24,416 bases of DNA from Caldithrix sp. (GCA_020722685.1 DYKH01000082.1:1-24416); one strand, 5' to 3'; shown: positions 14,147 through 24,105, counted from the first letter of the stretch. Numbers and translations: made by a program. Notes: generated by a model not told the origin, from the letters alone.

Positions 14147-15625
14147 ATGAACAAGCATCAGGTATCGAAAACTTTCGTTCTTATAATCTGGCTACAACTT
14201 ATGCTGGGAAGGCTAACTTTCACAGCCTTGCCCGAAGCAGTAGCTCAGAATCATGGGTACAGCTCGCTTAACTGGGTTCCAAAGCAAACTGTTCCCAGCG
14301 ACTCTACCTGGATGGGCTTTGACTACTATACATCTGTCGCCCGGTTTCGGCTTTATGAATTGGGCTATCGAAAAGATTGGCAAGCTTATCGAAACGACGT
14401 CATACACCATGATCGCAATTTGCAGCATTACAAAAATAACCTCTTTCTCATGCGCGAAAGAGAATTCTCTCGGATGATGAATGAGCCCGATTATTGGCTG
14501 ACAAAGGCCACATTGGTTACCATAAATAATTTTCTGACCGGCGGCGGGACTCAAGAACGATTTCCAAATCCCAGCTTGATGTTGAAAACCGAAAACAAAC
14601 TGGTTGTGAATAACGCGCTCAATCTTTTGCATCAGACGTTTGGTTCCCAAACGGTGGATGTCCCATCCGGCTGGATAGCACTGGATATCCATGTTCACAC
14701 ATATAATTCATTCGATGCCAGTAGTGACGTTGAACGATTGTTGCTAACGGCAAGTGAAAAGGGTTTTGGCGCTTTAGCGATCACGGATCATGATTACTTT
14801 GACGACGCGCAAACGGCCTTGCGCACCGCTGCAAGATTGAAAAAAGAAGGTAGCTTGCCGCCGGATTTCGTAGTCATTCCCGGAATGGAAATCTCCTCAT
14901 TCGATGGACATATCTTGGGACTTTTTCTCAAATCCTACATTCCTCATGGAATGACTGCGGAACAGACGATAAAGGCTATTCATGAGCAAGGTGGCCTGGC
15001 CATCGCTCCCCATCCTTTTCAGCCCAATTTCGGACTTGGTCCCAAACTCGTCAAGTCGTTAAAGCTCGATGGCATGGTGGTGACCGGGATAGGAATGGAG
15101 TTCCAATTGTCGGTAAAGTTGGCCGAAGAGGTACAAGATTCCATGGCCATTTTTATGGACTCAGACACGCACGTGGAAAGCGGATTAGCTTGGATGGGCT
15201 ATACATTGGTGCAAACAACGGAGCGCAGCGCCGATGGAATATATCAGGCAATAAAATCCAAAAAGACCAAGCCGGTACACCGAAACATCATGTCAACGCA
15301 GTCCAAGCTATCTACCACAAAATTTGCTCGAATTGTGAGGACTCCATTGGCTAAGGCATACGAGATTCGGATGCGACTAGAAGGGCAAATGGCCAAACTA
15401 CTGTTAGCCAATCGAGTGCATATTCATAGCGCCGTTTCGGACATTTCCCAAGATATACTTGATTTCAATTTCTTCAATCCAGGCTATGAGAAATTTCTCG
15501 GCGGCAATATGGACAAAAGACTGCCCATCAGCGGTCTCTCAGTTTATTATGGTCCGGTGCATTTGAATATGTCGAACGAACAAAAGAATCGGAACGTCGC
15601 ACTTGGCATGAAATTATCGTGGTAG
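14147..15625 (+). CDS. Exported PHP-domain metal-dependent phosphoesterase-like protein
   Basis: The 492-residue protein has a signal peptide (hydrophobic about 9-20, Ala-Val-Ala near 33) and an N-terminal region of about 140 residues that I do not recognise. A PHP domain follows (about 178-375) with the metal-binding motifs His182-x-His184, Asp214-His215-Asp, Gly-Met-Glu-Ile-Ser, Ala-Pro-His-Pro and Asp338-Ser-Asp340-Thr-His342. About 110 unassigned C-terminal residues end in Gly-Met-Lys-Leu-Ser-Trp. PHP proteins bind two or three metals and hydrolyse phosphoesters; most small ones are cytoplasmic, so an exported form with flanking domains is unusual. It follows the DUF3187 gene by 59 nt and may be the last gene of the Mla-type operon. 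The ribosome site is poor. Substrate unknown, possibly a lipid or sugar phosphate. Confidence 0.82.
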   Translation: MNKHQVSKTFVLIIWLQLMLGRLTFTALPEAVAQNHGYSSLNWVPKQTVPSDSTWMGFDYYTSVARFRLYELGYRKDWQAYRNDVIHHDRNLQHYKNNLFLMREREFSRMMNEPDYWLTKATLVTINNFLTGGGTQERFPNPSLMLKTENKLVVNNALNLLHQTFGSQTVDVPSGWIALDIHVHTYNSFDASSDVERLLLTASEKGFGALAITDHDYFDDAQTALRTAARLKKEGSLPPDFVVIPGMEISSFDGHILGLFLKSYIPHGMTAEQTIKAIHEQGGLAIAPHPFQPNFGLGPKLVKSLKLDGMVVTGIGMEFQLSVKLAEEVQDSMAIFMDSDTHVESGLAWMGYTLVQTTERSADGIYQAIKSKKTKPVHRNIMSTQSKLSTTKFARIVRTPLAKAYEIRMRLEGQMAKLLLANRVHIHSAVSDISQDILDFNFFNPGYEKFLGGNMDKRLPISGLSVYYGPVHLNMSNEQKNRNVALGMKLSW

Positions 15626-15715
15626 GAGCACCATTCCAGCGAGGCAAATTTAAGCTCGACGCAGTTTGTAGAATTCTCGTAGCTCGATCATAATATGCAC
15701 TATTAACCGGCAACT

Positions 15716-15741
15716 ACTGATCGCTTTTCCACTGATCGCTT
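15716..15741 (+). repeat. Short direct repeat upstream of rpsT
   Basis: ACTGATCGCTT occurs twice, at 15716-15726 and 15731-15741, 15 bp start to start, just upstream of the predicted rpsT -35 box. It could be a tandem regulator-binding site or chance. Confidence 0.35.
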
Positions 15742-15748
15742 GAAATTC

Positions 15749-15777
15749 TTGTTGCTTTTTTGCTAAAAAATCAATAT
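15749..15777 (+). promoter_or_regulatory. Candidate rpsT promoter
   Basis: TTGTTG (15749-15754) and CAATAT (15772-15777) have a 17-bp spacer. The predicted start lies about 35 nt before the S20 start codon. The surrounding AT-rich run fits a strong ribosomal-protein promoter. Activity is inferred. Confidence 0.5.
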
Positions 15778-15817
15778 CATTGCCGCGCAAAAAATCAGAA
15801 TAACAGTGCGAGGATAA

Positions 15818-16072
15818 ATGGCTCATCATAAATCAGCATTCAAGCGAATGAGAACCAACGCTCGGGATAACGAACGCAACCGAGCCTACAAATCGACTCT
15901 CAAGACGCAGATCAAAAAGGTAAGGAGTGCGAAAAACAAGGAGGAGGGTGTGGCGCTTTTCCGCAATGCAGAATCCATGTTGGACAAGCTGGCGCGGAAA
16001 GGAATCATTCACAAGAATAAAGCGGCGAACCAGAAGGCGAAATTGGAGGTTTTGATAAACCGCCTGAAATAG
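15818..16072 (+). CDS. rpsT: 30S ribosomal protein S20
   Basis: This 84-residue, strongly basic protein has the S20 opening Met-Ala-His-His-Lys-Ser-Ala-x-Lys-Arg and the helix-rich body ending Gly-Ile-Ile-His-Lys-Asn-Lys-Ala-Ala-Asn-Gln-Lys-Ala-Lys-Leu. Length and motifs match bacterial S20, which binds 16S rRNA in the small-subunit body. An AGGA ribosome site lies 4 nt before the ATG. The gene is monocistronic: its own promoter is upstream and a hairpin with a T-run lies 30-100 nt downstream, before the convergent guaB gene. In E. coli S20 represses its own translation; nothing here shows whether that holds. Confidence 0.97.
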   Translation: MAHHKSAFKRMRTNARDNERNRAYKSTLKTQIKKVRSAKNKEEGVALFRNAESMLDKLARKGIIHKNKAANQKAKLEVLINRLK

Positions 16073-16103
16073 TCGTCCGCTAAGCATTTCCCCGAATAGT
16101 GTG

Positions 16104-16170
16104 CCGAATTGGCTTCAAAAACCGGTAACTCCCCTAATCCCGGTGAGAAGCTAATTCGGTTTTTTATTTT
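16104..16170 (+). terminator. Rho-independent terminator after rpsT (nested hairpin)
   Basis: CCGAATTGGCTTC (16104-16116) pairs with GAAGCTAATTCGG (16147-16159), 13 bp with one G-T pair. TTTTTTATTTTT follows (16160-16171). The 30-nt loop itself holds ACCGG (16121-16125) paired with CCGGT (16140-16144), giving a two-storey hairpin. Direction is + because only the right side has a T-run. Confidence 0.8.
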
Positions 16171-16185
16171 TCCCCAGTCAATTTT

Positions 16186-17917
<1,732 letters not shown>

Positions 17918-19444
17918 CTACAATTCGCCGACCGCTTCCTCAACAACTGAGACGATTTCATTTTGCGCAATCAATTCCTTTATGGCAATAATATCATTTT
18001 GCAGCAGCCGATCTTTATACATCGTTGGGATTGATTGCCGAATTCTCCGGTAAGCCGGACCCGTTCCGTTACCAGGGGAAAGATCTTTGCGAAAATCCAT
18101 CGCCTGGCAGCCCGCCAGTAGCTCAATGCCGATGATGCTCTCGGCATTGTCGACTACCTCCATGGCCTTACGGGCAGCATGTGTGCCCATGCTGACAAAG
18201 TCTTCCTGATTGGCCGACGTTGGGATGGAGTCTACCGACGCTGGATGACACAGCACCTTGTTTTCCGAGACCAGCGCCGCCGCCGCAACTTGAGCGATCA
18301 TAAAGCCGGAATTCAACCCGCTTTCGGGGGATAAGAACGGAGGCAAACCGCTTTGAACAGGATCCATGAGATTCTCCAAGCGTCGCTCGGAAATGTTGGC
18401 GAGCTGCGCCATGGCGATGGCCAAGGTATCACACGCCAGCGAGATGGGCTGGCCATGAAAATTGCCGCCGGAAAGCACCTCATTGTCTTGATAAAAAACC
18501 AGTGGATTGTCCGTGCACGCGTTGATTTCGGTGTTCACTACCTCTTCGACATAGCCAAGAGCATGGCGAACCGCCCCGTGTACCTGAGGAATGCAGCGGG
18601 AGCTATAGGCATCCTGAATCTTGCCGCAATCCTTGTGCGATTCCACAATTTGGCTTTCCGCCATCATTTTTCGTAAATTCTGCGCGACTTTGACCTGATC
18701 CTGAAAACCACGCGCCTTTTGAATGCGCTCGTCAAATGCCACCTTGGTGCCTAACAAGCTTTCGACGCTGATGGCGCCCGCAATGTCAGCCAATTTCGCC
18801 AGTCGCAGCGCTCGCATCAAGGTCATCGCCGCATAAGCGGTCATGATCTGCGTTCCATTCAGGAGCGCTAATCCCTCTTTCGCTTGCAGAACCAGCGGCT
18901 GCAAACCTACTTGTTTCAAGGCTTCAGAACCGTTCAGTTTCACATTACCCGCCCAAGCCTCCCCTTGGCCGAGCATCACCAAAGTCATGTGAGCAAGCGG
19001 CGCCAAATCCCCGGATGCCCCGACCGATCCCTTTTGCGGGATGCAAGGCGTGACCCCCGTGTTGAGCAAATCGACAAGAAATTCTGCTATTTCAGGACGC
19101 GTGCCTGAATAGCCGGTGCACAAAGCATTGGCTTTCAGCAACATCGCAGCGCGAGCGACATTTTGGGGAATTGGCAAGCCTGTGCCGCAAGCATGGCTTA
19201 AAACCAGATTCAATTGCAGCTCCTCCAAACTATCCGAAGGAATTTGTATGTTGCTCAACTTGCCAAAACCGGTATTGACCCCGTAGACACTTTGTCCACT
19301 CTGGATAATTTTGTTAATGGCGGCGCGCGAGCTGTGCATCCGTTCTCTGGCTGCCGGAGCAATCGCGACTTGCGCATGCTCTTCGGCTACTTGATAGATT
19401 TTGGGCAGATCTAAAGTGCGACCGTCTATCATTATAGGCTTCAT
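17918..19444 (-). CDS. hutH: Histidine ammonia-lyase (histidase)
   Basis: The enzyme removes ammonia from L-histidine to give urocanate, the first step of histidine catabolism. At 508 residues it is full length. The Ala143-Ser144-Gly145 triad in Gly-Ser-Val-Gly-Ala-Ser-Gly-Asp-Leu-Ala-Pro-Leu would cyclise to the MIO electrophile. Tyr54 in Tyr-Gly-Val-Asn-Thr-Gly-Phe-Gly, Ser-His84-Ala-Cys-Gly and Tyr-Ser-x-Arg-Cys-x-Pro-Gln-Val-His-Gly are family active-site elements; His84 favours histidase over tyrosine or phenylalanine lyases. The late motif reads Asn-Gln-Glu-Asp-Phe-Val-Ser-Met-Gly, where many histidases have His in place of Phe. GGTGA precedes the ATG. A good promoter lies upstream. No hutU, hutI or formiminotransferase gene is in the window. 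Confidence 0.93.
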   Translation of the reverse strand: MKPIMIDGRTLDLPKIYQVAEEHAQVAIAPAARERMHSSRAAINKIIQSGQSVYGVNTGFGKLSNIQIPSDSLEELQLNLVLSHACGTGLPIPQNVARAAMLLKANALCTGYSGTRPEIAEFLVDLLNTGVTPCIPQKGSVGASGDLAPLAHMTLVMLGQGEAWAGNVKLNGSEALKQVGLQPLVLQAKEGLALLNGTQIMTAYAAMTLMRALRLAKLADIAGAISVESLLGTKVAFDERIQKARGFQDQVKVAQNLRKMMAESQIVESHKDCGKIQDAYSSRCIPQVHGAVRHALGYVEEVVNTEINACTDNPLVFYQDNEVLSGGNFHGQPISLACDTLAIAMAQLANISERRLENLMDPVQSGLPPFLSPESGLNSGFMIAQVAAAALVSENKVLCHPASVDSIPTSANQEDFVSMGTHAARKAMEVVDNAESIIGIELLAGCQAMDFRKDLSPGNGTGPAYRRIRQSIPTMYKDRLLQNDIIAIKELIAQNEIVSVVEEAVGEL

Positions 19445-19477
19445 TTGTCACCATCCGTCGTGCTCATAGACGCGGCT

Positions 19478-19506
19478 ATGATAAAGATAATTTGCAAAAT
19501 AATCAA
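19478..19506 (-). promoter_or_regulatory. Promoter of hutH
   Basis: On the - strand TTGATT (19506-19501) and TATCAT (19483-19478) are 17 bp apart. The predicted start is near 19471, about 27 nt before the hutH ATG. The spacing and box quality match the other - strand promoter at 24153-24181, which shares TTGATT. Confidence 0.62.
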
Positions 19507-19674
19507 CTTGTTTTTGACACAAGAAACGAAGGGAATAAATACGATCAGGGGTTAATCGTTTACGAAAGGTGAGAAGAAAAAGCGTGAATGAAAGTTGTCT
19601 GAGAGGCGACCGTTCGCCCGTATGCTTCAGAGCTGCCCATTCATTCTATTATGGTCGCACTGAAGGGTATGGGC

Positions 19675-19706
19675 AAAAAAAGAGGCGGTTCAGACACCGC
19701 CTCTTT
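19675..19706 (-). terminator. Rho-independent terminator of the lytic transglycosylase gene
   Basis: Read on the - strand, AAAGAGGCGGT (19706-19696) and ACCGCCTCTTT (19689-19679) form a perfect 11-bp stem with a 6-nt loop, followed by a run of seven T (19681-19675). It begins 20 nt after the stop codon of the gene at 19726-20436 and separates that gene from hutH. Confidence 0.9.
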
Positions 19707-19725
19707 CAATCAATAGATCACGCAG

Positions 19726-20436
19726 CTACAGCACATCTGCGGATAAGAATTCAGCATACAGCTTTAACACCGCCGGGATGTAGCCTCTGGTTTCGGCATA
19801 GAGTATATCGTTGTTGCGATTGCCCGCCAACCACATTGCCGCCCGTTTCGGGCCGCCGTTGTACGCCGCCAGTCCGCCGTCCTTTTGGTAGGCGGCGACC
19901 AGGGCGCTAAGGTAACGACAACCCAGCCGAATATTGACAATGGGATCAAATAGCACCTCCTCTGCTGAAGACCAGCTAATGCCCTCTTCGACTGCCAAAA
20001 AGGAACCTGTCGCCGGCATGATCTGCATCAGCCCCATGGCGCCGGCCTTGGAAACCACTTTCGGATCCCAAGTCTTGGCGCTTTCGTGGGTGATGGTGGC
20101 GCAGATGAAATCCACGTTGAGATTGGGGTACTTTTGTGTCATTCTGTAAATCTCATTCGCGATAGCCAGCTTTTTGTCCTCCTCAATGGTCTTGTTGTAT
20201 CGTGATATAATGCCGAGTATTTTGCCAAGGCTTGCTCGCCTCTCGGCCTCAATTTCGGATATGACCTTTTGCTCCTGCACCGCAGCAAGCATTTCTTCCA
20301 CACTTCGTGAAGAATTGACTTCGATTGAGCTGCCGTTGGCTGTATTCATTACGGTGAATGCCACGACAGTTAAAGCCATTAGCAATAGTCCGATTGACAC
20401 AACTTTGAGCATTTTCCCTCTTATCCCCGTTTCCAT
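19726..20436 (-). CDS. Membrane-anchored lytic transglycosylase (SLT/Slt70 catalytic domain)
   Basis: The 236-residue protein has an N-terminal hydrophobic anchor (about 10-30) without a clear cleavage site or lipobox. A short helical linker (about 45-105) precedes an SLT domain (about 107-230). The catalytic Glu118 lies in Thr-His-Glu-Ser; Gly-Ala-Met-Gly-Leu-Met-Gln-Ile-Met-Pro-Ala-Thr and Ala-Tyr-Asn-Gly-Gly-Pro are the other conserved blocks. Such enzymes cleave the MurNAc-GlcNAc bond of peptidoglycan with 1,6-anhydro ring formation. It should face the periplasm, tethered to the inner membrane. AGGAGG (20446-20441) lies 4-5 nt before the ATG and fixes the start. It is monocistronic, with its own terminator and a gene-poor region upstream. 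The family is firm; whether the role is remodelling or secretion-machine assembly is open. Confidence 0.92.
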   Translation of the reverse strand: METGIRGKMLKVVSIGLLLMALTVVAFTVMNTANGSSIEVNSSRSVEEMLAAVQEQKVISEIEAERRASLGKILGIISRYNKTIEEDKKLAIANEIYRMTQKYPNLNVDFICATITHESAKTWDPKVVSKAGAMGLMQIMPATGSFLAVEEGISWSSAEEVLFDPIVNIRLGCRYLSALVAAYQKDGGLAAYNGGPKRAAMWLAGNRNNDILYAETRGYIPAVLKLYAEFLSADVL

Positions 20437-21184
20437 ATCTTCCTCCTAAAGTATTTGATAACGTGCTCTAGGAAGCGCCCGAAATTACCTGACTCATTTG
20501 TTACAAATCGTTTGCTTCTTTGATAGTATAATTCTTTTAGACCTGTTTTTGACTTCCTTTCTTGCGTTGGTATGCTGTTGCACAAGCACTTTCATGCTCC
20601 ATAGCACTATTCAATTGTTAGAATCTTACGGCGGCCAAGGAAAAGCCGCTCAATTCGCTCATTCAAAGAACTCAAGGCTTGAACACCGTTGTGTCTTGAT
20701 GAATTCCTCGACTGAATGATCAATCTCACAATCTGCTTTCATACTTTACAATTATTATGCCACTGCTGGGTCAAGCACCTTGTAGCCATGTAACGGCGAT
20801 GACAGCCGTCGGTTTAATCCACACAAAATTAGGGTGATAAACTATGGCCGTACGAAAAAGGTTCCGAAGGAAATTGGTGGGATCAAGCAAAGCTGAGGTA
20901 TGAAGGATGGCTTAAAATGAGGCATTGCGGGGCCAATTCGATGCGCAAATGGTACATTTTGGGCCAACCGGGTTGAAACTCGCCTAAGTAGATGCCTATG
21001 ATTTATACCATGGACAAGAAAAACCGAACCTGACGATTTACGCCAATTCAATTGTCGTTAGAAAACAGATCGGGGAGCACCCAGGGTTCACAATCACTCA
21101 GATTCGGGTGTGGCAGCAAATTCTTCCAAAGCAATAGGGCCCGATCGAAGCTCAATATGCGAGCGCGAGCATTTGTCATCAGGT
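20437..21184. other. 748-nt gene-poor region
   Basis: I find no supported gene. Visible structure includes a + strand promoter-like pair TTGACT (20549-20554) and TATGCT (20571-20576) with a 16-bp spacer, and two small hairpins, GCGGC/GCCGC (20631-20649) and ACGGC/GCCGT (20793-20809). These could belong to a small RNA but no terminator is evident. On the - strand a 43-codon frame (21179-21048, Met-Thr-Asn-Ala-Arg-Ala-Arg) opens 5 nt after the flavoprotein stop; it lacks a ribosome site and any recognisable motif, so I do not call it a gene. Confidence 0.4.
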
Positions 21185-23179
21185 CTAAGTCGTTGTTGCA
21201 AAGACTTCTCCCCGTTGGAATTTTCCCCAGACTGTTTCAAACCACGAATCTTCATCCGGCAACGGTCGCCTCGGCACCCATTCAACATGAATCTTGCCAT
21301 CTTTTCCAAGCACGGCCTCTTGAACCAAATTCCTCAATTCCGCGTTCTCAGGCAAATAAGCCCACTCCTTGCCGAGGCTTTCAAGAACGGGTAGGCCTTG
21401 GGAATCCATGACCATATACGAACCGCGACTACCGCCGCCCGACTTTAAGTACGCCAGTATTGCTTCCAAATAGAAAACATGGGCAAGAATAAGATGACGA
21501 TTCTGCATGAGCGCAGGGACTTCATTCCTGCCGGAGATCGATTGCTCGTTGAAAGAGGCCATCTGCTCATACGCCTGCTCAAGGGCAAGCTCAACCTTGA
21601 CGCGGTCGCGGATGTGCGCCGCACAACTGCTCATTCTCTCCTGAAATTCTTCACGGTAAGCAAGCACGGTGCTTTCAGGCTGTGAATTTCTGACAAAAGC
21701 ACTGATGAGATCGTGCATCTCTTTGCCGCGCTCTGTTGCCGCCTTGACAAATGCATCCAATGAGGGAACGGCGTCCTTGGGGCCTTTGACAATCCTTTGG
21801 GCGGCGCGCAAAGACCCCACCTGGCCGGAATTGAGCGCCGAACCGCCGGGCCGGTAAACCCCGTGGCTGCCATTGACCTCACCGATGGGAAAGAGATGCC
21901 GAATGTTCGACTCCCACCAAATGTCGCCGGATAGACCGCCATTGTTGTGCTGAGCGCAGACGGCGATTTCCAGGGGTTCTGACGTGAGGTCGATGCCGTT
22001 CTGGCGATACAATTCGATGGCAAGGGGATTCATCTTGCGCAAACGCTCGATGGGAGTCGGCAAAAGGGCTTGGGAGTTTTTGAGATAATGGAGCGCTTCC
22101 GGCTCCAATTTCTCAAAAGCAAATCCGCCGATGCGCTCGTCGCCTTGCGGATTTTGACGAAAATCCAGAAACACCCGTCGCCTTTTGATGACCGTCTCGA
22201 TATACACCAAGACATCTATGAGAGAAGAACCGTGGTTAGGTATTTTTCGTGGGTCGAAAGGCCATTGATACCCCTTCAGAAAAATATCCGTCGCCAGTTT
22301 GCCGATGGTCGGGAAGTAGGGATTGAGGAATTCCTGCTCGTCACCTTCATTTTGATCCGTACTAATATACCTCGGAATGACCTGCTGGTAGGTGCCGGAG
22401 ACATTCCAGCGGAATTTGGTGGAAGCAAGCCCATATTGCGATTCCGTCAAATTGCAGGCTTTGGCCCCCACCTCCAGTGCAAGTCCAATGGCGCCGAGGT
22501 GGCCTTCCGGGTAAACCGAGGTTTTGTACAGTCCGCCGGGGCCGCCGACGCCGAAGACCACGTTATGGGAGCGGAAAAAAGTCACGCCAAATGTGTCGCT
22601 CTCCAACCGTGACTTGTCGATGGTTATTGCCCCAAGCGCGCGCTCCTCAGCGACCAACAAGGCAATGACGTCATGCCCGTCAAAGATCGGGATTCCTTTG
22701 GCTTGCACCTCTTTCAACAGACATTGAACCATCTGATGCGAGGTCCACGGTCCCGCCGAAGTGGCCCGCTGGCGGGGATCATGATCGGTCTTGTAGCCAA
22801 CGAATCCCCCAAATCGATCATGCGGAAACTGCACACCGATTTGCACCAGATGGAAAAACTCCCGTACGGATAAGGTCGCCTCGATGAATGCCAAATCGCC
22901 ATGCATGGCGCCGCCGTCAAAGAGAGATTTGGCCATCTCGTATGGCGAATCCGGTTCTTTGCCGGCAACCGAAAGCTTATAATAGGTTTGCTTATCCGAG
23001 CCGGTGTTGTTGGAGGTGCCGCCGCCGATCTTTTCCGTCACAATGGCGATGTCTTTCTCACCATAGGCAAAAAGGTGATCGGCGCAATTCAGCGAGGCCG
23101 CGCCCGTGCCAATGATTAGAGTATCTAATTCATAAACGGGAAAATCTAATCCCTCAATTCTGATCGTCGTCTGGTTCAT
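21185..23179 (-). CDS. FAD-dependent oxidoreductase of the fumarate reductase/succinate dehydrogenase flavoprotein family
   Basis: The 664-residue protein has an N-terminal dinucleotide-binding motif (Ile-Ile-Gly24-Thr-Gly26-Ala-Ala-Ser) and the flavoprotein-subunit block Gly-Gly-Gly-Thr-Ser-Asn-Asn-Thr-Gly-Ser-Asp-Lys-Gln. Further motifs are His411-Asn-Asn-Gly-Gly-Leu and Pro-Ile-Gly-Glu-Val-Asn-Gly-Ser-His-Gly, with Arg-Pro-Gly-Gly-Ser-Ala-Leu-Asn-Ser for flavin binding. A helical C-terminal domain follows, as in SdhA/FrdA/AprA. No iron-sulfur or membrane subunit is adjacent and no signal peptide is present, so it is probably a soluble cytoplasmic enzyme of a distinct branch. It lies 152 nt downstream of an SDR gene on the same strand and may share its transcript. 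Substrate not predictable. The ribosome site is weak (GGGAAG). Confidence 0.87.
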   Translation of the reverse strand: MNQTTIRIEGLDFPVYELDTLIIGTGAASLNCADHLFAYGEKDIAIVTEKIGGGTSNNTGSDKQTYYKLSVAGKEPDSPYEMAKSLFDGGAMHGDLAFIEATLSVREFFHLVQIGVQFPHDRFGGFVGYKTDHDPRQRATSAGPWTSHQMVQCLLKEVQAKGIPIFDGHDVIALLVAEERALGAITIDKSRLESDTFGVTFFRSHNVVFGVGGPGGLYKTSVYPEGHLGAIGLALEVGAKACNLTESQYGLASTKFRWNVSGTYQQVIPRYISTDQNEGDEQEFLNPYFPTIGKLATDIFLKGYQWPFDPRKIPNHGSSLIDVLVYIETVIKRRRVFLDFRQNPQGDERIGGFAFEKLEPEALHYLKNSQALLPTPIERLRKMNPLAIELYRQNGIDLTSEPLEIAVCAQHNNGGLSGDIWWESNIRHLFPIGEVNGSHGVYRPGGSALNSGQVGSLRAAQRIVKGPKDAVPSLDAFVKAATERGKEMHDLISAFVRNSQPESTVLAYREEFQERMSSCAAHIRDRVKVELALEQAYEQMASFNEQSISGRNEVPALMQNRHLILAHVFYLEAILAYLKSGGGSRGSYMVMDSQGLPVLESLGKEWAYLPENAELRNLVQEAVLGKDGKIHVEWVPRRPLPDEDSWFETVWGKFQRGEVFATTT

Positions 23180-23331
23180 AAGGTGCTTCCCATCCCTTCA
23201 GTCGCAAAAGTCTGACGTTTGTTTTCTCGGCTAAAGATTACTCCAGACCGACCGGCGCAAATTCTCATGAGTTACTGTACAGATGACTGTCGGGATTCGC
23301 CTGCGGTCTGCAAGCTTGAGGAGAGAATCCG

Positions 23332-24105
23332 CTACAGCCGTCGGAGGTGAAAGCCGCCGTCCAAATTGATCACCTCTCCCGTCGAGTAGGGCAAGTACCC
23401 CAAGGCAATGGCCGCAACGGCTTTGCCGATGTCCTCCGGATAACCCCACCGCCTGATCGGCAGTAACCCGTCGCCAATCAGCTTGTCGTACTTTTCTTTG
23501 ACGGCGCTTGTCATATCCGTGGCAATGATGCCGGGACGGATTTCGTAGACGTTTATCCCGTACTCTGCCAAACGGTCGGCATAAAGCTTGGTCATCATGC
23601 TGATGCCGGCCTTGGAAATACAGTACTCCCCGCGCGCAGTGGAAGAAGTGTAAGAGGAGATTGAGGCGATATTGACAATCCGGTAAGCTCGATCCGGATT
23701 GGCGGATTTCTGTTCTATCATCCAGTTGGCGGCTAACTGAGTTAAGAAATACGGGCCTTTGAGGTTGATGGTCAAAACCCGGTCAAAGCTCTCTTCACTC
23801 GCCTGTAAAATATCCGTCCGCTGCTTAGGGGCAACGCCGGCGTTATTGACCAAAAAATCGAGCCGGCCAAATCTCTCCTTGCACGAGTCGATCAGCTTTG
23901 CTCTTTCGGCGGCAATGGAAATGTCGGCACGGACATAAAGAACGTTCGCTCCTTTGCCTTGCAGCGATGCCATGGTCTCGTGCACCTCTTCCATCTCGTG
24001 AACGTCATCTATCACCAAATCGAATCCGACCTCGGCCAGTTCTTCCGCAATTCCCCTGCCGATGCCGCGCCCGGCTCCAGTCACTAAAGCAACAGGTTTT
24101 GTCAT
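23332..24105 (-). CDS. Short-chain dehydrogenase/reductase (3-oxoacyl-ACP-reductase-like)
   Basis: The start at 24105 is chosen over the longer frame to 24153 because AGGGA lies 5-6 nt upstream, the product then begins [10 protein letters not shown], and the promoter -10 box lies at 24153-24158. The 257-residue protein is a classical SDR: cofactor motif Thr-Gly10-Ala-Gly-Arg-Gly-Ile-Gly16, Asn-Asn-Ala-Gly-Val-Ala and catalytic Tyr161-x-x-x-Lys165. The end [12 protein letters not shown] resembles a subgroup annotated as 3-ketoacyl-ACP reductases (the PRK12745 type), whose members often act on sugars or other alcohols. With no fatty-acid genes nearby, and a flavoprotein gene downstream, a catabolic role is more likely than lipid synthesis. 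Substrate unknown. Confidence 0.92.
   Translation of the reverse strand: MTKPVALVTGAGRGIGRGIAEELAEVGFDLVIDDVHEMEEVHETMASLQGKGANVLYVRADISIAAERAKLIDSCKERFGRLDFLVNNAGVAPKQRTDILQASEESFDRVLTINLKGPYFLTQLAANWMIEQKSANPDRAYRIVNIASISSYTSSTARGEYCISKAGISMMTKLYADRLAEYGINVYEIRPGIIATDMTSAVKEKYDKLIGDGLLPIRRWGYPEDIGKAVAAIALGYLPYSTGEVINLDGGFHLRRL

Noticed and set aside
20498..20719. 73-codon + strand frame in the 748-nt gap
   Set aside because: No Shine-Dalgarno, unusual Cys/Leu-rich start and no recognisable family; it would also start before the only nearby promoter-like pair.
21048..21179. 43-codon - strand frame starting 5 nt after the flavoprotein stop
   Set aside because: The spacing is suggestive of coupling, but there is no ribosome site and no motif; it is noted in the gap entry only.
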